Assembly: GCF_017357245.1 (NCBI RefSeq)
Contig: NZ_CP071612.1
Span: 561,001 to 625,000, forward strand
DNA from: Rhizobium bangladeshense
Lineage (GTDB): Bacteria > Pseudomonadota > Alphaproteobacteria > Rhizobiales > Rhizobiaceae
Length of the DNA stretch: 64,000 nt
Direction: 5' to 3'
The notes below the pieces were generated by a model. It was given only the letters and a program-made list of their open reading frames with translations. It was not told the origin of the DNA and searched no databases. A program made the position numbers and the translations under genes. Below, in pieces: positions 28,059 through 35,484 of the stretch; position 1 is the stretch's first letter, and every line of letters begins with the position of its first letter.

Positions 28059-29549
28059 ATGTTCAAGGACCGGTTTCGGAGCACTCGGCTGTGGGATCGT
28101 ATCGTCGATGCCGCAGAGGCCGCGCGGCTGATCACCGATGGCATGACCGTCGGCATGAGTGGGTTCACCAGAGCCGGTGAGGCTAAGGCCGTGCCGCTGG
28201 CGCTGGCGGAGCGGGCAAGACGCGATCCGCTGAAGATCACGCTGATGACCGGCGCCTCGCTCGGCCACAATCTCGACAGCACGCTCACCGAGGCCCACGT
28301 CATCGCGCGCCGCATGCCGTTCCAATCCGATCCCGTCTTACGCCGGGCGATCAATGCCGGCGAAGTGATGTTCATCGACCAGCACCTGTCGGAGACGGCG
28401 GAATTCCTGCGAAGCGGCCAGCTTGCGCCGGTGGATGTGGCCGTCGTCGAGGCGACCGCGATTACCGAGGATGGCGGCATTGTGCCCACAACCTCCGTCG
28501 GCAATTCGGCAAGTTTCGCCCTTCTCGCACCGAAGGTGATCGTCGAGATCAACCTGTCGCAGCCGGAAGCATTGGAAGGTCTACATGATATCTATGTCCC
28601 GGCGGCGCGGCCGAGCCGGCAGGCGATCCCCATCGTTGTGCCCGAAAGCCGCATCGGCCTACCCTTCATTCCGATCCCGATGGAAAAGATCGCCGCGATT
28701 GTCGTCACCCAGAGCAGCGACAGCGATTCAGCGGTGGAGGCGCCGGATGTCGAAACCGATGCGATCGCCTGTCATCTTACTGAGTTCCTGCTGCGTGAGG
28801 TGCGGCGCGGTCGCCTGACGGAGAGATTGCTGCCGCTCCAGGCGGGCATCGGAACGATCGCCAACGCGGTGCTCCAGAGGTTCGCGGAAACACCGTTCCA
28901 CGATCTGACCATGTATTCGGAGGTGCTGCAGGATTCGGCCTTCGATCTCATCGACGCCGGCAAGCTCGGATTCGCATCAGCGTCGTCCATGACGCTTTCA
29001 ACGCAGAAACACCGGCGTGTGCTTTCGGAGATCGAACGCTACAGACGGCGGCTCATCCTGCGCCCACAGGAAATCAGCAATCATCCCGAAGTCATTCGGC
29101 GGCTCGGCATCATCGCCATCAACACGGCGCTGGAATTCGACATTTACGGCAACGTCAACTCGACCCATGTCGGCGGCACCCAAATCATGAACGGCATTGG
29201 CGGCTCCGGCGAGTTCGCTCGCAATGCCCACATGTCGATCTTCGTGACCAAGTCGCTTGCCAAGAAGGGAACGATCTCGCGCGTCGTACCGATGGTCAGC
29301 CATGTCGACCATTGCGAGCATGACGTCGATATTGTCGTGACGGAAATCGGCCTTGCGGATCTTCGCGGCCTGGCCCCTAGGGAGCGGGCGGAGGTCATCA
29401 TCGCCAACTGCGTGCATCCGACCTATCGTCAGGCGCTGGCAGATTATTATCGGCGCGCGCTGCTGCGCGGCGGTCACACGCCTCATCTCCTCGAGGAGGC
29501 GCTCGGTTGGCATGACGCCCTACGCCGGACGGGAAAGATGCTACCGTAG
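28059..29549 (+). CDS. Acetyl-CoA hydrolase / succinyl-CoA:acetate CoA-transferase family
   Basis: The ATG at 28059 (after GAGGCTTG) gives 496 residues, the usual size. In-frame codons further upstream belong to the universal stress protein remnant. It has the two-domain class I CoA-transferase layout, MTGASLGHNLDSTL, and the catalytic glutamate in TMYSEVLQDSAFDL. The glycine-rich HVGGTQIMNGIGGSGEFARN lies near the C-terminus. Such enzymes exchange CoA between succinate and acetate, or hydrolyse acetyl-CoA, helping acetate overflow under oxygen limitation. The neighbourhood supports that role. Confidence 0.9.
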   Translation: MFKDRFRSTRLWDRIVDAAEAARLITDGMTVGMSGFTRAGEAKAVPLALAERARRDPLKITLMTGASLGHNLDSTLTEAHVIARRMPFQSDPVLRRAINAGEVMFIDQHLSETAEFLRSGQLAPVDVAVVEATAITEDGGIVPTTSVGNSASFALLAPKVIVEINLSQPEALEGLHDIYVPAARPSRQAIPIVVPESRIGLPFIPIPMEKIAAIVVTQSSDSDSAVEAPDVETDAIACHLTEFLLREVRRGRLTERLLPLQAGIGTIANAVLQRFAETPFHDLTMYSEVLQDSAFDLIDAGKLGFASASSMTLSTQKHRRVLSEIERYRRRLILRPQEISNHPEVIRRLGIIAINTALEFDIYGNVNSTHVGGTQIMNGIGGSGEFARNAHMSIFVTKSLAKKGTISRVVPMVSHVDHCEHDVDIVVTEIGLADLRGLAPRERAEVIIANCVHPTYRQALADYYRRALLRGGHTPHLLEEALGWHDALRRTGKMLP

Positions 29550-29550
29550 A

Positions 29551-29595
29551 ACCGGCCCTGTTGATCCCCGATCACATCAACGGCGCGAGGCCGGT
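29551..29595. terminator. Compound hairpin between convergent genes
   Basis: The outer arms ACCGGCC (29551-29557) and GGCCGGT (29589-29595) enclose the inner arms GTTGAT (29560-29565) and ATCAAC (29576-29581). It lies in the 115-bp gap between the convergent CoA-transferase and CBS genes. It is probably a bidirectional terminator, although no T-run is present. Confidence 0.5.
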
Positions 29596-29664
29596 CAGGA
29601 GCTAAGATATTTCCGCCGCGCCTCTGCTCAGCAGCACCGACGGACCTGACCGATCCTTGGAGCT

Positions 29665-30387
29665 TCAAGCCTGCCTCACCTCAGCATCCGGCGGCGGCAG
29701 GGCGATGCCGTAATAGGGGTCGACCCAGACGAGCAGGTCCCTGACCGACGTCACGCCTGCAATGTTCTCGGCCGCGACTTTTGCGGCCAAACGCTCGCGT
29801 TCGTCGAAAATCGTTCCCGTCAGCTCGGCGACACCACTGGCGACGTGGCAATGGATGAAGCCGTTGCGGCTCCAGCTCTGCTTTGCAAGTTCTGCTTCGA
29901 TTGCCGCCTGGATCTGAGCGTCCTCGGGCGAAAGCGGTGCCGCCGGGAGCGCCCGAGACAGGGCTCGCAAGAGGTCTGAGCGCGCAACGATGCCGACGAG
30001 CCTGCCGTTCTCCACCACGGGCAGACGCTTGATATCCTGACGTTCCATCAATCTGACGGCGTCCGAAATGGCAGCGGTCGGCGCGATCGTGCTGACCTGC
30101 GCGGTCATCACCTCCTGGATCCGCCGCCCATGGGTTCGGACATATTCTGCGGCGATCTTTCCGGAGCTCGTCAGCCATTCGAGCAGCCACGGCCGCTTGC
30201 GTTCGGTGTTCAATTCGCTGCGGCGCAGGAAGTCCCCTTCGCTGACGATGCCGACGAGCGCTCCGTTGGCATCGACGACCGGTAGACCGCTGATCCTGTT
30301 GTCGAGCATCAGCTTGGCGGCTTCGGCGACGGAACAGGATGTCGTCGCAGTGATCGCCGGCGATGTCATGATGTCTTGAACGAGCAT
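29665..30387 (-). CDS. CBS-domain pair with C-terminal BON domain (first paralogue)
   Basis: This 240-residue cytoplasmic protein has two CBS domains, at about residues 1-60 (VQDIMTSPAITATTSCSVAE) and 90-150 (IQEVMTAQVSTIAPTAAISD). A BON domain follows at about 165-235. CBS pairs bind adenine nucleotides and sense energy state; BON domains bind membranes or phospholipids. It is a paralogue of the protein at 34508-35215. It ends convergently with the CoA-transferase. The 211-bp gap upstream separates it from the alcohol dehydrogenase. Confidence 0.9.
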   Translation of the reverse strand: MLVQDIMTSPAITATTSCSVAEAAKLMLDNRISGLPVVDANGALVGIVSEGDFLRRSELNTERKRPWLLEWLTSSGKIAAEYVRTHGRRIQEVMTAQVSTIAPTAAISDAVRLMERQDIKRLPVVENGRLVGIVARSDLLRALSRALPAAPLSPEDAQIQAAIEAELAKQSWSRNGFIHCHVASGVAELTGTIFDERERLAAKVAAENIAGVTSVRDLLVWVDPYYGIALPPPDAEVRQA

Positions 30388-30553
30388 TTCGACTCCTGAT
30401 GTTTGGGATCCCGTCGGCCAGGATGGTGCGCGGGAGTCTTCCAGTAGGCAGCATCCGCCGGGGACCCGGCGTCTCGATCTCAGTCGACCAGTTGGCGCCT
30501 TGTCTGATTACCCGTTCGGCGGGCCCAGGCGCTCTGTTTGTAGAAGTAAAGGT

Positions 30554-30583
30554 GTCTCCGCCGCTTCCCCGGGCGGCGGAGAC
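30554..30583 (-). terminator. Terminator of the alcohol dehydrogenase gene
   Basis: On the minus strand an 11-bp perfect stem (GTCTCCGCCGC with GCGGCGGAGAC, loop of 8) is followed by ACCTTTACTTCT. It lies 16 bases downstream of the dehydrogenase stop codon at 30599. It reads as a Rho-independent terminator. Confidence 0.7.
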
Positions 30584-30598
30584 GCGCAACGCTGTCAG

Positions 30599-31672
30599 CT
30601 ATGCTGCGGACTGATCCTGCGCTGCGAAGATGCTCGCCTCTCCTGCAATATCGAGCACCGTGCGGCCCTCGATGGTTCCCGCCTTGAGGCCGGCGAAAAT
30701 ATCATTGACGTCATCGAGCGGCGCCTTGGCGATCTCAGCTCGGACTCGGCCCTCGCAAGCGAAAGAGAGCGCTTCGTCGAGATCGCGGCGCGTACCGACG
30801 ATCGAGCCGCGCACGGTGATGCGCTTCAGCACGACGTCGAAAATCGGCATCGGGAAGTTGCCCGGAGGCAGGCCGACGAGGCTAACGGTGCCTTTGCGAC
30901 GCACCATGCCAAGTGCCTGCGAGAAGGCAGGCGGCGAGACGGCGGTGACGAGAACGCCATGCGCTCCGCCGCCCGTCGCCTTCAGCACCTTTTCGACGGT
31001 GTCTTCGGAGCGCGCGTTGAGCGCTAGATCGGCGCCGACGTGGCGGGCAAGGTCAAGTTTGGCGGCAGCGACGTCGAGAGCGATCACCTTGAAACCCATC
31101 GCTTTGGCATATTGGATCGCAACATGGCCGAGGCCGCCGACGCCCGATATCGCCACCCATTCGCCGGGCCGAGCTTCGGTTTCCTTCAGTCCCTTATAGG
31201 TCGTGACACCGGCGCAGAGGATTGGCGCGATCTCCGCGAAATCGACACCGGCAGGAAGGCGGGCGGCGAAAGCGGCCGAGGCAATGACATATTCGGCAAA
31301 GCCGCCATTGCAGCTGTAGCCGGTATTGTGCTGGTGTTCACAGAGGGTTTCCCAACCTGTTTCGCAATATTCGCAGCGCAAGCAGGCGTCGTGCAGCCAG
31401 GCGACGCCGACGGCATCGCCTTCCTTGAATTCGGTGACGCCTGGACCGAGAGCCGCGACGACCCCGGCCGCCTCGTGGCCGGGAATGAAGGGCAGCAACG
31501 GCTTGACGGGCCAATCGCCCTCAGCGGCATGCAGATCAGTGTGGCATACTCCGCAGGCAACGACCTTCACCAGGATTTCACCTGGACCCGGAACAGGCAC
31601 CGGCACGCATTCGATTGCGAGAGGCTTGCCGAACTCCCGAACCACCGCCGCCTTCATCATCTTGCTCGTCAT
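30599..31672 (-). CDS. Zinc-dependent alcohol dehydrogenase, AdhP type
   Basis: The start at 31672, nine bases after AAGGGG, gives 357 residues; longer in-frame extensions are not family-like. It is a medium-chain dehydrogenase. Catalytic zinc ligands sit in CGVCHTDLH and PGHEAAG, and structural zinc cysteines in CLRCEYCETGWETLC. The NAD site is GVGGLGHVAIQYAK. Length and motifs match ethanol-active AdhP enzymes, which re-oxidise NADH during oxygen limitation. It is divergent from a second, shorter dehydrogenase. Confidence 0.93.
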   Translation of the reverse strand: MTSKMMKAAVVREFGKPLAIECVPVPVPGPGEILVKVVACGVCHTDLHAAEGDWPVKPLLPFIPGHEAAGVVAALGPGVTEFKEGDAVGVAWLHDACLRCEYCETGWETLCEHQHNTGYSCNGGFAEYVIASAAFAARLPAGVDFAEIAPILCAGVTTYKGLKETEARPGEWVAISGVGGLGHVAIQYAKAMGFKVIALDVAAAKLDLARHVGADLALNARSEDTVEKVLKATGGGAHGVLVTAVSPPAFSQALGMVRRKGTVSLVGLPPGNFPMPIFDVVLKRITVRGSIVGTRRDLDEALSFACEGRVRAEIAKAPLDDVNDIFAGLKAGTIEGRTVLDIAGEASIFAAQDQSAA

Positions 31673-31736
31673 GATCTTCATCCCCTTCACGATGATTGTC
31701 CGGCGCGGATAGTGCTGGCATCGCACACTCCGCACA

Positions 31737-31750
31737 TTGACCCATCGCAA
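31737..31750. promoter_or_regulatory. Degenerate FixK/FNR-type box between divergent dehydrogenases
   Basis: TTGACCCATCGCAA matches TTGA-N6-TCAA except at one position. It is centred about 70 bp upstream of the first dehydrogenase start and 150 bp upstream of the second. Two better boxes occur 2 kb away. Confidence 0.4.
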
Positions 31751-31892
31751 AGAGCAGTTCCGTTGACCGGATCGAGCTTGGATTTTACGGCCATCGACGC
31801 ACGATGCCCATGCAGGTGCAGTCTTGGCTTCATCCCGTCGGAAGAAGAGGGTACCCTGCCGCATCTGCGGGAGGCGTTCGGAGGCAGGCCTG

Positions 31893-32876
31893 ATGAAAGC
31901 AATGGTTCTCGAAGCGGTCGGATCCCCTCTGCGTCCGGTCGAGTGGCCCGATCCCGTCCCGCAAAGCGGGCAACTGATGTTGAGAGTGGAAGCTTGCGCC
32001 GTTTGCAGGACCGATCTTCACGTTTGTGACGGCGATCTTTCCGCGCCGAAGCTTCCGCTCATTCCCGGCCATGAGATCGTCGGCCGCGTCGAGGCGGTGG
32101 GAGAGGGTGTGCCTTCACAGCGGGTCGGACAGAGGGTCGGCGTTCCCTGGCTTGGCCACACCTGTGGCTGCTGTTCTTTCTGCTTGAACAATGAGGAAAA
32201 CCTTTGCGATCAGCCGCAGTTCACCGGCTATACGCGTGATGGCGGTTTTGCCACTCATGTCGTTGCCGATGCTGATTACGCCTTTGTGCTGGATGAGCAG
32301 GCCGATCCGGTAGCGCTTGCGCCGTTGCTGTGTGCTGGTCTCATAGGGTGGCGTTCATTGAAGCAGGCCGGCGGCGGCGCCAGGATCGGGTTATACGGCT
32401 TCGGTGCGGCCGCCCATATCATCGCGCAGGTCTGCCGTTGGCAGGGCCGCGAAGTCTATGCTTTTTCACGCCCAGGCGACGATGCGGCACAGCGTTTCGC
32501 GCTTGACCTCGGCGCCGCGTGGGCGGGAGGTTCGGATCAACGCCCGCCCGTCATGCTAGACGCGGCGATCATCTTCGCTCCGGTTGGCCAACTCGTGCCT
32601 GCGGCTTTGCAGGCAGTGCGGAAAGGAGGTAGGGTGGTCTGCGGTGGCATCCATATGAGCGATCTTCCGGCAATGGCCTATGCGCTCATCTGGGGCGAAC
32701 GAAGTCTTGTATCTGTTGCAAATCTCACCCGGCGGGATGCCGAAGAGTTCTTTCCCGTCGCTCGTCAGGCAGGAGTCAGGACCCACACGACCACCTATCC
32801 ATTGATGGACGCGAATAGGGCGCTCGACGATCTCAGGGCCGGCCGCTTGAGCGGCGCAGCCGTGCTGACGCCGTAG
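31893..32876 (+). CDS. Zinc-binding alcohol dehydrogenase-like protein
   Basis: This 327-residue medium-chain dehydrogenase starts at the ATG following GGAGG. Catalytic zinc region VCRTDLHVCDGD and PGHEIVGRVE are present, and structural zinc cysteines lie in HTCGCCSFCLNNEENLC. The nucleotide site is changed: GLYGFGAAAHIIAQV in place of the usual GxGxxG helix. It is about 30 residues shorter than AdhP. Homologues lie beside CBS and stress proteins in other proteobacteria. Its substrate is unknown. Confidence 0.88.
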   Translation: MKAMVLEAVGSPLRPVEWPDPVPQSGQLMLRVEACAVCRTDLHVCDGDLSAPKLPLIPGHEIVGRVEAVGEGVPSQRVGQRVGVPWLGHTCGCCSFCLNNEENLCDQPQFTGYTRDGGFATHVVADADYAFVLDEQADPVALAPLLCAGLIGWRSLKQAGGGARIGLYGFGAAAHIIAQVCRWQGREVYAFSRPGDDAAQRFALDLGAAWAGGSDQRPPVMLDAAIIFAPVGQLVPAALQAVRKGGRVVCGGIHMSDLPAMAYALIWGERSLVSVANLTRRDAEEFFPVARQAGVRTHTTTYPLMDANRALDDLRAGRLSGAAVLTP

Positions 32877-32959
32877 GCAGCGTGTTGACTGCCTCGGCCT
32901 GAGAATCGAGGCTGTGCCGTCAACGTCCTGCGTGCCTTGGGGCGCCGATCGTGTTCGGC

Positions 32960-33402
32960 ATGGCCTCGCCTCGGCTGAGCAACGAGGAGCTGCTGGCACT
33001 GGAGGCTGAGCATAGGGCGTTGGCTGACGTGGTGGATGACATCGGCACGATGGCCGATCGGATTGCACGCTTGCCTTGGGAAAGGGCAAAAGACGAGCTG
33101 GAAAGGCTGGATTGTTGCCTGCGTGACCGGCTCCTTCCCCACGAGAGGAGAGACGAACAAGTTTACGAGCGCCTTCGCCGAAAATATGCAGCGCCGGATA
33201 TACTGGCCGGAATGAGCCGGACGCACATGGAAATGCAACGGCAAATTCACAATCTCACCGTCATGCGCAAGACGTTCGAAAGCGGCACACCGACACAGGC
33301 GCAGCTTTATGAGGTCCAGCGACTGCTCCACGGCCTGGAGGCGATTACGCGCCTTCATTTTGCCAGGAGGAAGAGATTTACCGTTCGCTGGAGATCGAAT
33401 GA
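32960..33402 (+). pseudogene. Hemerythrin-like protein with an apparent one-base deletion
   Basis: From ATG 32960 (GTG 32951 also in frame), about 135 residues follow a hemerythrin-HHE-like helical pattern: LEAEHRALADVVDDIG, LLPHERRDEQVYERL, SRTHMEMQRQIHNL and RLHFA. After 33363 the frame turns into Arg/Cys-rich nonsense running to 33691. In the next frame the expected ending QEEEIYRSLEIE plus stop appears (33364-33402). One missing base near 33364 explains both. The intact protein would bind a di-iron centre and oxygen or NO. The lesion may be real or a sequencing error. Confidence 0.75.
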
Positions 33403-33427
33403 GTGTCTCCTCCCTTGCCCGCATCTG

Positions 33428-33595
33428 CTACTGGGGTGTCGAGCGCAGCAATGGTGCGTTTCTCTGATCGTGCTGGATCACCGATTTGATCAGCGGGACG
33501 CTGAAGACAGTGGCCAGCATGAGAATGAGTACGATCAACAGAAGGTGATCGATGATAAGCCATCGCAGCCATCGTCCAACGGGGAAATGATTCAC
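33428..33595 (-). CDS. Small single-pass membrane protein, GTG start
   Basis: This 55-residue frame begins at GTG 33595 behind GGAGG. The sequence is a short polar N-terminus with Arg/Trp (GRWLRWLIIDH), one strong membrane helix (LLLIVLILMLATVFSVPLI) and a polar tail. The composition is clearly membrane-like. It is on the minus strand, opposite the end of the hemerythrin-like gene, and a perfect FixK/FNR-type box lies about 160 bp upstream. No family recognised; it may be a small respiratory or transporter accessory subunit. Confidence 0.6.
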   Translation of the reverse strand: MNHFPVGRWLRWLIIDHLLLIVLILMLATVFSVPLIKSVIQHDQRNAPLLRSTPQ

Positions 33596-33645
33596 GGCAT
33601 TCCTCCGATCGCACGCGGCGAGTCAATGGCAACCATGGTCTTCAT
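33592..33645 (-). CDS. Possible 17-residue leader peptide overlapping the small membrane gene
   Basis: An ATG at 33645 behind GGAGAAG opens a 17-codon frame. Its TGA overlaps the GTG start of the membrane protein (GTGA). Its last codons contain the GGAGGA used as ribosome site by the next gene. Such an arrangement suggests translational coupling. Protein-level evidence is absent. Confidence 0.3.
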   Translation of the reverse strand: MKTMVAIDSPRAIGGMP

Positions 33646-33748
33646 GGCACTTCTCCGATCTATCAGGGAACCGCAGTCTGAAGCGCGTTGATGAACAGGC
33701 ATTGCGGAGGATCAAATTGCCGCCGCGCGATCTGCTGGCGGCTGCTTT

Positions 33749-33762
33749 TGACGCTGGTCAAA
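33749..33762. promoter_or_regulatory. FixK/FNR-type box (perfect palindrome)
   Basis: TTGACGCTGGTCAA matches TTGA-N6-TCAA and is symmetric over five bases each side. It is centred about 110 bp upstream of the minus-strand leader and 160 bp upstream of the small membrane gene. The FixK/FnrN family binds this in rhizobia under low oxygen. Confidence 0.65.
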
Positions 33763-33871
33763 GTCATCACACGATATCGGGAACGAAGGAGCGGCGTCAC
33801 CAGCGCTACCATCAGTGTTGATTAGCGCGCATCGGCCAGCTGCAGCGAGCTAAGGTGATTTCCACTCACAT

Positions 33872-33885
33872 TTGACCGGCATCAA
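33872..33885. promoter_or_regulatory. Second FixK/FNR-type box
   Basis: TTGACCGGCATCAA matches TTGA-N6-TCAA. It lies 177 bp upstream of the plus-strand gene at 34062 and 123 bp from the first box. The 415-bp gap 33646-34061 holds no other feature I can support. Confidence 0.6.
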
Positions 33886-34061
33886 TGGCGGAAGACGCCG
33901 AAGGTTGTCTTATTGAGATTTACCGGATTGGATTTTGCTACGGCGTCTCCGACGTTCGCGTTTTGCCCGGGCGGCAGAAACAGCTTCCGGGTGTAACATT
34001 GATAACAGGTGGTGCGCCGGTGTCATCATGAGGTGGTTGCCTTTGAAGGAAAGGAGACGAT

Positions 34062-34361
34062 ATGAACCACATTCTCTCTCGGCCCGCTGAGGCGGCGCTG
34101 ATTGGTGCAGGCAGCTCCGACCAACCGTCCTGCAGCATCGATTTTCGTCTCGAGCGAATGAGCAATCATGATTGGCAGATTTCGGCGGTGTCGCCCCAGG
34201 CGCGCGCCTGGGTGCGTGATGAACTCTGCTGTCCCTTTGCACAATGCTTCAACGACGTCATACACGCAGATGCACTCAGCGCGAATTCCTTTGTGAAGGA
34301 AGCGCATGAAAAAGGTTTCCGGACTGAGTTCGTTGGACGAAACGGCAAGGACGTCTTCTAG
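34062..34361 (+). CDS. Small protein of unknown function downstream of a FixK-type box
   Basis: This 99-residue soluble protein starts behind a strong AAGGAAAGGAGA site. It has four cysteines (SCSIDFRLE, ELCCPFAQC) and a C-terminal KEAHEKGFRTEFVG segment. No domain recognised. The ribosome site and the upstream FixK/FNR-type box suggest a truly expressed low-oxygen gene. No partner on the same strand. Confidence 0.65.
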   Translation: MNHILSRPAEAALIGAGSSDQPSCSIDFRLERMSNHDWQISAVSPQARAWVRDELCCPFAQCFNDVIHADALSANSFVKEAHEKGFRTEFVGRNGKDVF

Positions 34362-34507
34362 CGTGCGGACCTGCAGATGCGCATCGACGGCCTAGCCCCG
34401 GTAAAGTGGTCCCCTTGTCATCGAAATGAACTGGCATCTTTCCTCCCGCCATGCCGCGGCGTTTCCTGGCCACTACGGCCTCTGGGAAGAGGAGACAGTT
34501 CAGAGGC

Positions 34508-35215
34508 TCAAAGATAGAAGCCGGGTGGCGGCACCGGCATGTCCGGAGGCGCCACGACCTGGACTCGATCATCCACCCGCTTTACGCCGATGGTGTTTTC
34601 TGCAGCCACGTGCAGGGCCGTCTTTTCCCGCGAGTCCAGCACTCGGCCTTCCAGCGTGACCACGCCATCGGCGACGTGCAGAGTCACGGAATCTCCCCAT
34701 TTTTGCCGAGCGAGTTCCGCCTCCAGCGCACTTTGGATATCGCTGTCCGTTCGTGCGGCGCAATGCCTGGTAAGCTCGCGGACGAGTGCGGCCATGACGT
34801 CGAAGCGGGTGACGATACCGATGAGCTGGTTGCCTTCGACCACCGGAAGACGCTTCACGTTCTTTTCCGCCATCAGCTTGGCGGCGGTTTCGATGGATGC
34901 ATCCGGCTGCACGGTCACTGCCGGGGAAGACATTACTTCTCCAACGTCGTTTCCGAAGCTTTTCGCGTACTCTTCGGCCAACCCGCCGCGGGAAGCGAAG
35001 AAATCACGCCAGAGGCTGTGGGGAGCTTGCGTGTGGATTTCGCCGCGCCGCAGGAAGTCGCTTTCGCTGATGATGCCAAGCAGGTCGCCGGATTGATCGA
35101 CGACCGGTAACCCGCTGATGTGGCGATCGACCATAGCATTGGCAGCCTCCCATATCTTCACGTTCGGCCCGATCGTCGTCGGGTTGGGAGTCATGATTGA
35201 TCGAATTTGTAGCAT
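34508..35215 (-). CDS. CBS-domain pair with C-terminal BON domain (second paralogue)
   Basis: This 235-residue protein has CBS domains at about 1-60 (IRSIMTPNPTTIGPNVKIWE) and 88-145 (VGEVMSSPAVTVQPDASIET) and a BON domain at about 160-225 (DIQSALEAELARQKW). It has the same architecture and length as the protein at 29665-30387. Both share GLPVVD and KRLPVVE motifs, pointing to duplication within the cluster. Adenylate sensing at or near the membrane is inferred. It lies 269 bp downstream of the P-type ATPase on the same strand. Confidence 0.9.
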   Translation of the reverse strand: MLQIRSIMTPNPTTIGPNVKIWEAANAMVDRHISGLPVVDQSGDLLGIISESDFLRRGEIHTQAPHSLWRDFFASRGGLAEEYAKSFGNDVGEVMSSPAVTVQPDASIETAAKLMAEKNVKRLPVVEGNQLIGIVTRFDVMAALVRELTRHCAARTDSDIQSALEAELARQKWGDSVTLHVADGVVTLEGRVLDSREKTALHVAAENTIGVKRVDDRVQVVAPPDMPVPPPGFYL

Positions 35216-35484
35216 CTTCCAAGCTCCTGAAACTGAAGGCAGGATAAAGCCTCTGCAACGTCATTTCCATGATCGCCGTCAATGGACGTCGAGAGCAGCA
35301 CTTCCGGGGTCACTTCAGCGACCTGCGAATCCGCGTAGTGCAAAAGCGAACAGGACCGCGGCAGTCACTGCAAGCGAACGGAATTGCCAGACGATGAAAA
35401 GCCGGCGCCGCGATAGATTACCGCTTGTGCCATCGTAATGAAATGCGTGTTGGTGCCGCGAGCAACGCTGCCTCTGCCGAGAGT

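Noticed and set aside
29561..29580. TTGAT...ATCAA pair resembling a FixK box
   Set aside because: The spacing between arms is 10 bp rather than 4, and it lies in a convergent terminator region.
35290..35440. Membrane-like frame on the minus strand (WQFRSLAVTAAVLFAFALRG)
   Set aside because: The hydrophobic stretch is convincing, but no start codon or ribosome site is in frame; perhaps a remnant.
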